A DNA stretch of 64,000 bases, from positions 2,145,001 through 2,209,000 of the forward strand of contig BROG01000026.1 of assembly GCA_030159075.1 (NCBI GenBank), written 5' to 3'. Positions 11,775 through 24,784 of the stretch are shown in pieces (the first letter of the stretch is position 1; the number at the start of each line of letters is the position of its first letter). Source of the DNA: Atrina japonica (lineage: Eukaryota; Mollusca; Bivalvia; Pterioida; Pinnidae). A model generated the notes under the pieces. That model was not told the origin of the DNA, searched no databases, and saw only the letters and a program-made list of their open reading frames with translations. The translations under genes and the position numbers were made by a program.

Positions 11775-12184
11775 GTCAAACACTAGCCATAACTCAGTTC
11801 CAGTATCCCTTTAACCAAGATCGTTTAAACTTAGTAGTGTCTAATGATGCTTCTGTTGAAATCGACCGAGAAAAGAAAATGCCATCGTGTGCTGTTAGGA
11901 AAATTTCAAGTCGAAAACATGAAAGAGATACAACGTGTTTTTATACAGTAATCCACGTGAGTTAGATGCTCTAGTTTATCGAAACTGAATAACCAAATTG
12001 GTTGTTGTTAAGCGCATAACAGACCATGATTTCGATAATGTAATTTCACAGTGAAAACGGACAAACTTTTGATTCCCGGCTCTGGGGAAAAAACTGGTCG
12101 CAATGTGGCGACTGAATGAAGATAAACACTAGCCAAAATCTTAAAAATGGTCGCATTTGCGAGTGATTTGGTCGCATTGTAGAG

Positions 12185-13020
12185 CGCTGTTTCTATAAAG
12201 TGGTCTCATAAGACGGGTGGTCTTTTTATAAAGTGATCTCAAAAGACATGTGGTCTTTTTATAAAGTGGTCTCATAAGACGGGTTGTCTTTTTATAAAGT
12301 GGTCTCATAAGATGGGTGGTCTTTTTATAAAGTGGTCTCAAAAGACATGTGGTCTTTTTATAAAGTGGTCTCATAAGACATGTGGTCTTTCTATAAAGTG
12401 GTCTCATAAGACGGGTGGTCTTTTTATAAAGTGGTCTCATAAGACATGTGGTCTTTCTATAAAGTGGTCTCATAAGACATGTGGTCTTTTTATATAATGG
12501 TCTCATATGACAGGTGGTCTTTTTATAAAGTGGTCTCACAAGACAGGTGTCTTTTTATAAAGTGGTTTTGACAAGACAGGTGGTGTTTTTATAAAATGGT
12601 CTCATATGACAGGTGGTCTTTTTATAAAGTGGTCTCACAAGACAGGTGGTCTTTTTATAAAATGGTCTCATAAGACAGGTGGTCTCTATAAATGGTCTCA
12701 TAAGACAGGTGGTCTTTTTATAAAATGGTCTCATAAGACAGGTGGTCTCTCTATAAATGGTCTCATAAGACAGATGGTCTCTCTATAAATGGTCTCATAA
12801 GACAGATGGTCTTTTTATAAAGTGGTCTCATAAGACAGGTGGTCTTTTTATAAAGTCTCACAAGACAGGTGGTCTTTTTATAAAGTGGTCTCACAAGACA
12901 GGTGGTCTTTTTATAAAGTGGTCTCACAAGACAGGTGGTTTTTCTATAAAGTGGTCTCACAAGACAGGTGGTATTTATTAAGAATTATCTCACAAGGCAG
13001 GTTCCATTATAATACATGTA
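12185..13020 (-). repeat. 33-bp minisatellite derived from a TACAGTGGAACCTG MITE, ~25 copies
   Basis: Unit GTGGTCTTTTTATAAAGTGG plus TCTCATAAGACAG. It corresponds to the terminus-proximal module of the MITE in inverted orientation. The right end GCAGGTTCCATTATA resembles the family terminus, so the array appears to sit inside a MITE copy. Both strands stay open because 33 is divisible by three. Confidence 0.93.
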
Positions 13021-14180
13021 ATTCCAGGAAAAGACTCATTATGTGAGTTAATAATCAAATCTATGCTGACCAGTGGTCAAAGATACAGTAGTTAATGAAG
13101 CCTAATGATTTATGCAATAGACCCTTTCACGATAACTGTGTTCCTACTAATCTCTACTGTGCACAAACATTACTGAATGGTATCAAGACGTCTCGTGCCC
13201 AAGACATTTCATACCGAAGACACGTAATACCCAATGAAAGACTAATTGTTCCCTGTATACGATTTGTTTCTATTGGCCAAGATTTAACAGGATTTAAAAA
13301 TACTGGCTGCCACCACATGACTAAAAAAGTGTCCTGTGTGGCATGAACCATAATTTAGATTCTGTTGTCACCTATCTTTCCATCATCTATCGGTTTTCCT
13401 TAGAGAATTTCATAAAGGATCCATTGGACCCCATCTTGATTAAAATTGAGGGACATTTGTCAAATTATGTATCAATGTAATCATTACATGAATGTGTGTA
13501 TTGATATGAAATGATGACACAATTTGTAGTACTAGCATGTATTAGCTTTATTTACTGCCACACAATGTGGAATATATCTTGTGTCCACTATGGTGCAGTT
13601 AATTTTTATTTAGGGGTCATCTATTTGATGATGGCAATCAAATGAGAATTTTATTGTGCCAGGGAAAACCCTTTATCATAATGAAATTCTAAAAAAAACC
13701 GATATGTTATCAAAATATGGCAAACATTTCCTGTAGTAAATTATCAGGATGATTGAGATATATTCAACCTCTGAAAAAAGGAAATCAGTGCTGTATACAT
13801 GAAAAATATTTCATTAGATCAAAAGTCAGCAATTTAAGAGTTGAAACAATTACATGTAACATTAAGGGGGCACCTGCATCTGTTTCTATACCATCAAGTT
13901 AGTGTGTCAATCTGTTACTGATATCTAACACTGAAATCAGATTTCTTACTTTTTACATTTCAGTGTATATAGCAGATTACTTCATTTTGAACTTGGTTTT
14001 GCACTTTTGTCCTGATAAAGATCAGCTGTAAAAATAGAACAATAAACAAATAAAATAAGGTCAAAGGGCAAATCCAAAACTTGGCTACAGTTTTGAAATA
14101 TTTGATTATCTTCCAGATAAAAACTAATTGTGTTGCAAAAGTTATAAAGATAGAAAAAAATGAGAATAATGTTTCTTGTA
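13021..14180. other. Intergenic, nothing firm
   Basis: 13095-13350 is less A+T-rich than its surroundings and open on both strands for 65-80 codons, but has no convincing splice sites or motifs. The rest is unrecognised. Confidence 0.4.
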
Positions 14181-14189
14181 TGGGAGATA

Positions 14190-14445
14190 CTAAAATAGAC
14201 AGAAAGATAGATAAAAATTGATAGATAGTTATATTGATTTATAGATATAAAGAGATGCATTGACTGATAAGTATATAGAGAAATGAATGGAGAAATAGAT
14301 GAATAAATAGATCTATTGGTAGATAGATTACTTGATTTGTTAAATGATAGGTATATAAAAAGACAAATAGATAGATAGATAAATAGTTAGATAAAAAAAT
14401 AGATGAATGGATGGGTGGACAGACATATATGGATGGATGGGTGGT
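14190..14445. repeat. Degenerate GATA/GATG-type microsatellite
   Basis: Scattered AGATAGATAGATAAATAG and GGATGGATGGGTGG tracts. Confidence 0.85.
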
Positions 14446-14664
14446 CTAAAAGATTGTAGAAAAAGAGAGGCTGATTATTGAAATGTTTAATCATTAAAAG
14501 ATAGTTTTACCAGAATGATATCTGAAACTGAACATACTTTAGTAGAAAGTTTACATACCCTATTCGATCCATTTAGTGCCCAGGGTGCTACAAAAGGAAA
14601 AAGGATTGGGTGGGTGCTAAATGTAACCAATTAATAATTAAATTGACAAAACAGTTAATCTTTT

Positions 14665-15035
14665 AAAAGGGGATAGGGGAGATGGCTGATAAAGAGATTC
14701 AGAATTAATTCTTTGATAGGGAAGACAACTGATAAAGAGATTCACCATTACTTCTTTGGTAGGGGAAATAACTGATAAAGACATTTACCATTAACTCTTT
14801 GGTAGGGGAGATAATTGATAAAGAGATTCATTATTAACTTTTTAGTAGGGGAGATAACTGATACAGAGATTCAGAATTAACTCTTTGATAATTCACCATT
14901 AATTCTTTGTTAGGAAAGATAACTGATAAAGAGATTCACCATTTACTTTTTATAGGGAAGATAACTGATAAAGAGATTCCAAATTAACTCTTTGATAGGG
15001 GGGACAACTTAAACAAGAGATTCACAATTAAGCCT
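14665..15035 (+). repeat. 43-bp minisatellite, about 8 copies
   Basis: Unit GGGGAGATAACTGATAAAGA plus GATTCACCATTAACTCTTTGGTA, with indels in several copies. Confidence 0.9.
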
Positions 15036-15189
15036 TTGAAATTCTGTATCATAAGTAATTGCAACTGCTCACACTTTCAAGCGGAAGGTTCTGTGTTCAG
15101 TTTCTATTCAGCCTTCATACCTAAGACTTTAGAAAAAAGGTTTGTTTTTGTTCCCTTGGCAAATGGTCAGCATAATAAGTGAATGTCAT

Positions 15190-15365
15190 TGATCTTTCTG
15201 ATAAGAGATCCTGTGTCAATACAGGTGTAAACATGCACAAGAGCTCTCACTGTATTGGCAGAAACCCATAGAACAAGTAAAAATTTGGGGAACTTCACCT
15301 ATGGCTGGTGATATCTCCATATAAACGAAAATTTTCAAGGTAGGAGGCTTAAGACAGCAATAGAA
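15190..15365 (+). mobile_element. SINE tail fragment
   Basis: Contains AGAAACCCATAGAACAAG and CTGGTGATATCTCCATATAA, matching the 3' parts of the 8400 and 38500 copies. Confidence 0.5.
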
Positions 15366-15652
15366 TTACAATACAAAAAAATCAAGTATTTTTTTGTTGA
15401 ATCTTTAGATAATAAAAATCTCTTAAGTGTTAAAACACTTGACTGTTTCTGTCAGCAATTGATAACTTTATCAATTTACTGATCAAATAAAAGAACAGAA
15501 ATTTCCACTTAGATTAGACAAAAGGTTAAAAGTGACACATCTCTTGACAATGAGGTGTCCACCAAGAGAAAAATTCCTCTTCCTGTAAACCAAAGTCAGG
15601 AAACTTTTAACCAAATTTGGATTTTTTTCTATCAGAATGATATCCCCTGCCA

Positions 15653-15665
15653 CCCCCCCCGCACC

Positions 15666-15724
<59 letters not shown>
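15653..15724. repeat. Poly-C run (58 uninterrupted C)
   Basis: 15667-15724 is C only, preceded by a C8 run and GCACCA. The complementary strand would be G-quadruplex prone. Run length is unreliable in any assembly. Confidence 0.95.
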
Positions 15725-15870
15725 ATTTTCATAATTGCCATTATGTAGCAGGATTGGCAGATGTTCTTTGTAAAAAAAATTTCAAACTGAAGACAGAACA
15801 TTAATTACACTAGAGGGAGATTTATTTTCTGATTCCTGCATGGGGGAAGATTCATTTATGAACCTGTTAG

Positions 15871-16050
15871 TACAATGGAACCTGTCTTGAAATACCACTT
15901 TCATGAAAGACAACCTGTCTTTTAAGACCACAGTCTGAAAACTACTTGGCCAATAAATCCTTTAAATAAAACCATTTGAGAGACCACCTCTCTTAAGAGA
16001 CCACATTTCAGTGTCAGATGGGGTGGTCTCTTAATAAAAGTTCCACTGTA
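15871..16050 (+). mobile_element. TACAGTGGAACCTG-family MITE, full-length reference copy
   Basis: 180 bp from TACAATGGAACCTGTCTT to TTCCACTGTA. Internal order: GAAATACCACTTTCATGAAAG, CAACCTGTCTTTTAAGACC, CAATAAATCCTTTAAATAAA, GAGAGACCACCTCTC, TTTCAGTGTCAGATGGGGTG. Best copy for mapping the modules that became the 33-bp and 56-bp arrays. Confidence 0.88.
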
Positions 16051-16168
16051 TAATTTTTTAGTGCCTTCTTGACTTTCTTCAAAGCTTTTTTATAATTGCT
16101 TTCTATTGAGGAAGCCATTTTAGACAGGTTTGATCACATGTTTTCAATGTGTGGTGTTTGGTTGTATG

Positions 16169-17140
16169 TGACATACATCTGTCTGTTAGAGGTAATGCTA
16201 GGTGTTTCTGTCATGTGATACGTTGCCAGTCGTATATGACATACATCTGTCTGTTAGAGGTAATGCTAGGTGTTTCTGTCATGTGATACGTTGCCAGTCG
16301 TATATGACATACATCTGTCTGTTAGAGGTAATGCTAGGTGTCATCTGTCTGTTAGAGGTAATGCTAGGTGTTTCTGTCATGTGATACGTTGCCAGTCGTA
16401 TATGACATACATCTGTCTGTTAGAGGTAATGCTAGGTGTTTCTGTCATGTGATACGTTGCCAGTCGTATATGACATACATCTGTCTGTTAGAGGTAATGC
16501 TAGGTGTTTCTGTCATGTGATACCCTGCCAGTCGTGTATATGACATACATCTGTCTGTTAGAGGTAATGAAAGGTGTTTCTGTCATGTGATACGCTGCAA
16601 GTCGTATATGACATACATCTGTCTGTTAGAGGTAATGCTAGATGTTTCTGTCATGTGATACCCTGCCAGTCGTATATGACATACATCTGTCTGTTAGAGG
16701 TAATGCTAGGTGTCATCTGTCTGTTAGAGGTAATGCTAAGTGTTTCTGTCATATGTCATACCCTGCCAGTCGTATATGACATACATCTGTCTGTTAGAGG
16801 TAATGCTAGGTGTTTCTGTCATATGTCATACCCTGCCAGTCGTATATGACATACATCTGTCTGTTAGAGGTAATGCTAGGTGTTTCTGTCATATGTGATA
16901 CCCTGCCAGTCGTATATATGACATACATCTGTCTGTTAGAGGTAATGCTAGGTGTTTCTGTCATATGTCATACCCTGCCAGTCGTATATGACATACATCT
17001 GTCTGTTAGAGGTAACGCTAGGTGTTTCTGTCATATGTGATACCCTGCCAGTCGTATATATGACATACATCTGTCTGTTAGAGGTAATGCTAGGTGTCAT
17101 CTGTCTGTTAGAGGTAATGCTAGGTGTTTTTGTCATGTCA
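16169..17140 (+). repeat. 68-bp minisatellite, about 14 copies, with 28-bp partial duplications
   Basis: Unit TGACATACATCTGTCTGTTA through GCCAGTCGTATA, 68 bp. Three positions (about 16340, 16711 and 17095) carry an extra ~28-bp CATCTGTCTGTTAGAGGTAA segment. Distal copies share ATATGTCATACCC or ATATGTGATACCC variants, marking sub-blocks. Confidence 0.96.
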
Positions 17141-17154
17141 GTCATTTTGGTTAC

Positions 17155-17315
17155 TGATTAACTCGTCAAACCCTGAAATAACATTTGGACCTGCCCATTT
17201 CAAAGAATGGTTAAGTCCACTGTCAGAATCCAGGGGTGTATGATTTAGAATCCACATTTTATAATAATTTTACATGCAATATGAACTTGTTCACTCCTGA
17301 ATTGTGATAGTAGGT
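17155..17315. repeat. Dispersed repeat shared with 46059-46267
   Basis: TTAACTCGTCAAACCCTGAA ... GTCCACTGTCAGAATCCAG ... TTTTACATGCAATATGAACT matches the 46.1-kb copy in order. Probably a longer subfamily of the TTAACTC repeat. Confidence 0.7.
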
Positions 17316-18405
17316 CATACTATTTATTGATTTGGATGATTTTAATGTGACAGGGGGTTGGTTGGTTGATAAGTTAATGTCAATAAGGAAAATAATCACA
17401 AGGTAATGAAAAAGAGGACAAAGCCTTGGTGCTTTTAATCTAGGTTGATTTCAAACTGGGAAGTCTGCTTTTTGAAAGAAAACTAAACAGCATTTGAAGT
17501 ACATAAGATATATCTTATCAAAAATCTTATGAACATGCAGAAATTTGTGCTCATATTGACACAAAGACACAGAATCGTGTAGTTATGTAGGATGTGATTA
17601 TTATCAGAATCGGTCTCAGATTTGATGTGAGCGTAGCAAAATTCGTGATGAAAAAAGTCTACGGAATGATAAACAGTATCCCTTCATCATTTTTCAATGT
17701 AGGCACTTGAAGATATTATCCGGAAGACATTTTAAATTACAAGGAATAGAGGAAGCTCACAGCTCTTAACATCAGTTGATTTCTTTTTTTCTTTATTTTT
17801 TTTTGTCGGAATCTTTCATTCATATCTGCAGGGAGAAATTTGTTTCTCAACATGCTTTCAATTAAAATTCTCAAAAGCTTTGCTCGGTTGTGCCACATGG
17901 CTATAAACAAATAACAACATTTCCAGCGTGTGTGTAGCAGATGAGAGCTTGACACACTCCAGTCACTTTTACGGACACTGCCGTTTTGTTGTCTGAATGA
18001 AGAGTTGGCTTAACTTGGCTATTTAGATAAGTTCTCCTGACCTGAAGGCATGTAATGGATTTTTTAAATCATTAACTGGACTTAAACTGTTGTAATTAAT
18101 TGCAAAGGTAAGGAAGTATTTGCTTTTATCAACTGACATACATGTAACTGCTATTATTATATGACATCCTGTCTGGAGTTGTTAAAATTTCTGGATATTG
18201 GTAAAAAGATTCTCCTACAGCTAAATTTTTCTAATCCCCAGTTTAAAAAACGGGATAAAATCATAGTGTATTTTATGGAGAAAGTTAGTATCAAGAAATT
18301 CACCTGCATCTGCTCCAGATGTCCTGTTAATAATTTTGAAATCCCAAGGGATCCAGAAAATCTGTCAAGTGTAATCTTAATATGTACTATACACATTTGA
18401 CTTAC
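17316..18405. other. Intergenic, nothing firm
   Basis: An ATG-initiated 79-codon frame at 18161-18400 has no recognisable motif and stops just before a repeat. Not supported as a gene. Confidence 0.4.
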
Positions 18406-18406
18406 A

Positions 18407-18767
18407 GGGGTATTAGCTGTGTTTACCAAAACATTATTTGGATTTGTTCTACTTTTTCCTACTTGGTACTTGATTCCCAGTAACAAATAAGAACTATAGA
18501 CAGGCATGAAAATCTTATATTCCTATATATTTTGTAAAAATAAGGTCAGGTCCAGTGTGGTATTCATATACAAAAAGTAAGGTTGAGTTAATCAATTGCA
18601 AGTAAATACTTGCCAGACTGGGTTTCTCAAGCAATTTTAACAACAAAAAAAAGAAAAAAGAATTTAAGAATTTTCATGCTTGTGTAGATCTCTTTTATGT
18701 TATTTCATATCAATCAAAGTAGTAAAAAGGGAAAGGAAGTTTAAAAAAAAACAAAACACTAATGCCC
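18407..18767. mobile_element. GGGCATTAGCTGT-type element, copy 2
   Basis: Starts GGGGTATTAGCTGTGTTTACC and ends CACTAATGCCC. Interior blocks match copies at 6.5 and 29.5 kb. Inverted termini about 12 bp. Confidence 0.8.
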
Positions 18768-19077
18768 TCTTAAGATTGAAAGTAATTACAGATATTGAAG
18801 TGAAAATAAAAGTTTAAATTATCTTGCTGTTGTTTGAGAGGCAACATAGCTAAATGTTTATATCAAAATGTACAGTATGACAGTAAATTTATTATTATAA
18901 ACAAAGATTTGATGTATTAGATTTGTGAGATATTCAATGTATTATGAGAAATATAAAACATGGAAATTCTGCACATATAATGTGGAATCAATGAACCAAT
19001 AAGTACTAAATACCAGGGTTTTTGAAGTAGTATAAAACAGTTACCGAGTTTAGAGTCCATGTCTAGTATGTGATTTC

Positions 19078-20735
19078 AGGTCACCAGAGCAGAGGTCATG
19101 GTGACCTATTGTGATAGTGTTTTGTGTGTCGTGCATTAACTTTTTCACATTTTCAGCTTCTTCTCAAGAACCTGTAGTCCAATTCCAACCAAACTTGGTC
19201 ACTAGAATCAATACCTGAAGGGGCATGAAAATTACAATTTGTGGTCTCTACCACCCCCCAGGGGCCCTAGGGAGAGGGTAAAACCATGAAAAATAGGGTA
19301 AGTTTAAAAAAATATTCTTCTCTACTGTGGTACCTTACTGAAACAAATATGGTTGTAGTGTTCAGGAGTTGTTCTACCAAAATTTGACCTTGAGGGTATC
19401 GCTTCTGTCTCTAGGGCAGGGCTAAATTTACTATATGGTAAAAATAACAACATCTTCAAAAATCTTCTTCTCAACTCCTGCACATAATAAAGGAAAACTG
19501 AATACATGGTTAAAAAGAGCATGAAGCCCTCTACCAAAATCATGAAGTTCATTATCTTGAGGGCATGGGTTCTGCCCCTGGGGTGGAGATCAATTTACTT
19601 TATAGTAAAATATACTTAACCATTGAAAATCTTCCCTACTTCAGTGTTTCTCAGGTAGTACAGAGTGAGATTCCATGAAACTTCAGGGTATTGTAGGCCA
19701 ATATCCCTAGATGCGCAAGAAGTTTTCAGTTTGGGGATAAAGGGTTTATTTTTAGGGGCTCAAATTGGGCTGGGGTTTACTATAGAAACATATTGGAAAA
19801 TAAAACATTACATTTTTACTTCCATTCTAATTGATAAAAATCATTATACTACTTCAAACCAAATTTTTTCTTGGATGGCATGATGTAAGGGGCTCATTTC
19901 CATATAAGGCTTTATCTCTCAATTCTGGCAGTCCCTGGGGTCATTCCCCACCCCCTTGTTTCAGAAATATTCAGTTATCTCAAAAATACTTTACAATCGG
20001 ATCCCCATCCCTAAACCATATATTTTCTTACTCCTCATGACAAGACAAGTTTTATGGTGATATTTTGGGGTCCCTCGGGGCCATTCCCCACCCCCCCTAT
20101 TTTAGAAATCTTAAATCATTTGAAAAATACATGTCAACTTTACCACATATGTTATGGTGAAACTTTAGTTTCTCTAATCACCTGGATGGACTGGATTGAA
20201 TGAAGAGATTGGATGGTTTAGGAGACTTTTGTATCACGCTGCTGTTACAACTATACCTTGTTAGATGAGTCATTAACCCTTCTACCAAAATTGTGAAATA
20301 TATGTGCCTTGGGCCAAGAGTACTGCCCCTTGGGCAGGACCAAAATGGTTTTATTGTGGAAATGAACATAATTTTAAAAGATCTCCTTCACTTTCGTGCA
20401 TTATGAAGAATGACTGAATGCATGATTAGAAAGAGCAAAAAGCTTTACCATAATTGTGAAATTTGTGAACAGTTTGGTCGGTAAGGCACAACAAGTGATT
20501 GATGTTTTTATTTTTGTGTATCTAATCCTGATATACCAAAATTACATCCCGCTGTTATATGATTAAACTTACTATCCTATAAAAGGATTGAAACTTGTCA
20601 GTATTGTATGAAAGTTAAATCAATATATCCATCATCTATTATGAAGTATAAAGAGCACATAGTTGACACAATGATTTCTAAAGACCCCAAAATGTGCATA
20701 CTCAGGTGACTGTTAAGGCCCATGGGACTCTTGTT
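19078..20735 (+). mobile_element. 1.66-kb dispersed element A
   Basis: Starts AGGTCACCAGAGCAGAGGTC followed by GGTGACCTATTGTGAT and ends AGGCCCATGGGACTCTTGTT. The same start and end types bound 39351-40829. The interior has imperfect repeats around GGGGTCATTCCCCACCCCC and no intact reading frame. I cannot assign a class. Confidence 0.65.
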
Positions 20736-20747
20736 ATTATAACAATA

Positions 20748-21228
20748 GTGGATCAGTTTAATATGGTTTTCAGTTTTAGTTAACATTTTGATGTAGTTTC
20801 CATGGTTAGTAAATCGGTTTGACATCATGTCCAGGTGAAGAGGATCAGTTAGATTTAGTTTCCATACTTAGGGAACAAATTTGATCTGGTTCCCAGTGTT
20901 ATATGGCATTCATGGTAAGTGGACCAGTTTGATATGGTATCCATGGTTATGGACCAGTTTTATACAGTATCCATTGTAAGTAGACTAGTTTTATACAGTA
21001 TCCATGGTTAGTAGACCAGTTTGATATAGTTTCAATGGTTAGTGGAGTAGTTTTGTTTGGTTACTATGCTTAGTGGTCCAATCTGTATGGTTATGATGGT
21101 TGGTGGACCAGTTTGATGTGGTTTCCATGTGAATTGGACCAGTTTTCTTTTCATTACATGGCCATTTGGATGAGGTTGATGATGCATTAATGAGTGAACA
21201 AGTTTCTTCTGGTTTTCATGGATACACA
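20748..21228 (+). repeat. Diverged ~42-bp minisatellite
   Basis: Repeated AGTGGACCAGTTTGATATGG plus TTTCCATGGTTAG variants, about 11 copies with many substitutions. Confidence 0.85.
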
Positions 21229-22229
21229 ACTAACTCAATTAAAAAATTTTCTTACTTTTGGTTGTGCATTGCTTACTGCATTGTTTCTTAATAAAAGTGC
21301 ACATATCCCAATTCCTGTGATATTTGACATAAAGTAATCAAATCCTTTAATCTTCAAGAATTCCATTTGCAATCAGACCAAAATCTATAGATTTAACAGA
21401 TAATTGTTCTTGTGATGTAAAATTCAACAAGATAGATCAATTTTGTTTTGTTTATTTGCCATTCTATATCACTTTCAACAGTATTAATAAGTTTGCTGAT
21501 GAAACTGATAACTTTTTGTAACACTGTAGGTGAAGTGGAGATGTTTATTTCATTGACAGGCTTTTTCACTTTGATGTCAGTTTCACCTGTGATATCATCT
21601 GACAGTCTGTTATGCTGCAACTGATCAGTTGTACTAAAAGTTCTCTTTCACCAAATGTCTGTTACAGTCTATGTCACATTGAGTATGTCTAATTGGTTTG
21701 GTTGATGTAATTGAAATTGTTGATACTTACCTGTCAATTTTAACTCAGTGGTATTCCAGGTATTCTGAGTAATTTATCCATGCCCATGACAAATATAATA
21801 GTCCTTTTGTGTTTGAAATATTCACAATTATATTATATTATCCCTATGGTAAAAACCCCAAAGAAGAATGGTGGCAATTTGTTAAGATAGAAAATGGAAG
21901 TGAAAGATGGGAAGCATTTATTTTTGTAATACTGAATGTAGGACAAAATCATCCTATTATTACTGAATGTCATCAGAAGTTATCCTCCTTTGTTGCTCTT
22001 TTTTTTTGGAGAAAATTATGACTTTTCACATGACTTAATTTATTGACTTGGCATGGCCAATACACATATTCTCCTACGATCAAACAAGGAAACAGTATGC
22101 GGAAATGATATAGGCTATACTTATTTGTTTTCTACTGATATCTACACATTTTTTTAAATTCAGACAATAAATTGCTTTACAAATAAACTTTTAAATTTTC
22201 AATCTATTGTGACTAACACTATTTTTAAT
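21229..22229. other. Intergenic, nothing recognised
   Basis: No gene or clear repeat beyond short A/T tracts. Confidence 0.4.
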
Positions 22230-23110
22230 CCACCATCAACAGATGACGGTCTATTCAAATTGCCCTGCCTCCGTGGTCCGTTGTCTGTCCTTATACAATT
22301 CTTGTTATCGCTATTTCTCAGAAAGTACTAAAGGGATCTTTATGAAATTTGACATATAGGTTCTCCCTCAGGTGTAGTTTTGTAATGTTCATTTTTAGCA
22401 GGGTCACAAAATGGCTGCCAGATGGCCACCTTGGATTCTTGAAAACCATTTACATGTCTACCCCTAAGCCATGTATATTGATGTTTGTTATGGGTGGACA
22501 CATTCATTGGTGTATTACCATTGGGCCATTGGGGGGGGGGGGTCCTGCCCCACCCCCTGAACTTTATATTTTTACTTATAACTTAAAAACCATTCATAGC
22601 TCCACCCTTAAATCATATATATATTATTGATTGTTATAGTGAGACACATTTAGTTGTGCATATGTGGGTCCTGCCCCACCCCCAGAAATTTATATTTTTG
22701 TTTATAACTTAAAAAACTGTTCACAGTTAAACCATATATATATATTATTGATTGTTATGGGGAGACAGAAATTGGTGCATATGGGGTTCTGCCCCATCTC
22801 CTGATATTTTTGTTTTTGCTTGTAACTTAAAAGCATTGATAGCCCCTCCCTTAATCCATAAATATTATTGATTATCATTGGAAAACACATTCAGTGATGT
22901 ATATAGGGGTCTTGCCCCATCCCATAATATCCATTTTTACTTATAATTTAAAAACAATTCACAGCCCCACCCTTAAACCATATATATTATTGATTGTTAT
23001 GGGAAAACACACTCAGTAGTGTATGTGGGGGTACTGCCACACCCCTAAAATATACACTTACTACACTTTGCTACATTTGATATCATAGCAGGGACCAGCA
23101 AGACATATTA
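22230..23110 (+). mobile_element. Dispersed element with ~123-bp internal tandem repeats
   Basis: CAGATGACGGTCTATTCAAA starts a non-coding dispersed-element-like stretch. From about 22437 to 23055 there are five diverged ~115-126 bp units, each with TTTACTTATAACTTAAAAAC, ATATTATTGATTGTTATGG and GGTCCTGCCCCACCCCC. A fragment of similar style lies near 23980-24100. Confidence 0.75.
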
Positions 23111-24784
23111 TTACATGTAATTCTTGTTTTACTCAATGCTGGTCATGACCAGCATTTTCACTGTTAGAAGTTGACAATCCTGGATTATAACAGTTTATGT
23201 TTGTTGTTGTTATAATCTTGTGAGAAAGCACTTGACAGATATTCAGGTTTTAGTTCAAATTCATTGTAGAGCCACAAAATAAGAAGAGAAGTCTGTCATA
23301 GATCAAATGTAAAACATTTGATAGTGGGCGCCAAGATCCCTCTGGGATTTTTTAATATTATTTTCAAGCCCCAGGGATTTTCTTACCCCCTAAATTCTTG
23401 GTTAGGGTCCAACAGAAATTTTAGACATTTTAACTAAAACAGAAAACTTTAATATCCAACATTTGTTTGAAAAATCTCAATTCGTCATTTTGAAACTCCA
23501 AAATAGGAATTTTTGCATATTTAAAAAAAACAAGCTATTTTTCCAATTGAAATGGGTCCTGTAACCATACCATGAATTGGCATAGGAAAGTCTTGTGCCA
23601 CCTTTCATTCTTGTAAGATTTCTTTGATTTTCTCCTTCTTTACTCATTATGATGCATTAAGTTTATGTTTTTTACCTGTGATAGGTGAAAAAATATTTTG
23701 AGGTCAAAGTTCGAGGACACATTATTTTGCCTTTTCATTCATTCACAATATTTTGATTTTTGTCAAATAACTGGAATTCTTTTCATCAGATTTTGACCAA
23801 ATCTGGTATGTGGCTAAATTGCTACCTGTTCTAGTATCTTTGCATCATTGACTGTATTTAACTTCTACAAATTAATTACCTTGAATTCAACATTTTTTAC
23901 AAGAGCCTGATCATTTGAGTCTTTGATCAATTTTATGAAACATGACACATTCTATTAACATAACAAGCCTTTTACCTCTTCGAAGAACGGACGGTCAGTA
24001 CACTAACAGTTTCTGTTCCTTATCTCAGCAACGGGTGTACATATTGAAATGAAATTTGGTATACAGATGCATAATGAGAATATCTAGGTCAAGTCATGAG
24101 AATATCTAGGTCAATTTTATATTTTGTTACAGTCAAACCATTTTTGACAGAGTAATATCCCTTTAAATTAGAATATTTACAATAATTCAGTTTCCGTTTA
24201 TGGGGGAGGGCGGCATAACCATTATCAAAAGTTCTTGTTTCTATGTGCAAAATATTTTTCCAAATTTGACACAAATTCACATTAAATTTCCTAATTGTGT
24301 CAGCAATGACATTTTTTTGCATGTTATTCTCATTGCATAACAACCGTACATCATAAAATTTTATTGTGACACTACAGCATGTGTAGCTTGCCTACAACCT
24401 AGGTCAGGGATGCCAACCTCTCTGTTTTTGATGTTAAAATCTCACCTCAGATTTCCTATTCAGTTCTCTGAATTTTCAAAAAAATCTGGGTAATTTTTTT
24501 TTATTGGTTAGAAATTGCATATACTAATTTAAGTGTCTGTGAGCACATACTTTTCAAAATTTCCTGGGGGAACATGCTCCTGGACCCACCTAGCAAGCTT
24601 GCACCTTTGGCACACCCATTAAGACTCCGTTTTTTAATTATCTAAAGTTGGCATCTCTGCTAGGGTGTTGGCAAGATATCCTGGCCAGACAAAATGGTAG
24701 GATACACCTGTCCAAGGTCGGAGAATTCCTATAGATGAGACAACTTTAACCAGAGGCTAAGGTTTTTGACAAAGTACATACTTT
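23111..24784. other. Intergenic, old dispersed repeats
   Basis: Stretches such as CAGGGATGCCAACCTCTCTG (24406 on) look like old repeats. No gene supported. Confidence 0.45.

Noticed and set aside
13095..13351. Overlapping 83- and 65-codon frames, higher G+C than surroundings
   Set aside because: No motif and no splice signals; overlapping open frames on both strands are more typical of an old repeat fragment.
18161..18400. 79-codon ATG frame with a CSRC-like motif
   Set aside because: No recognisable domain, no splice or promoter context, A+T-rich codon pattern; the opposite strand is open too.
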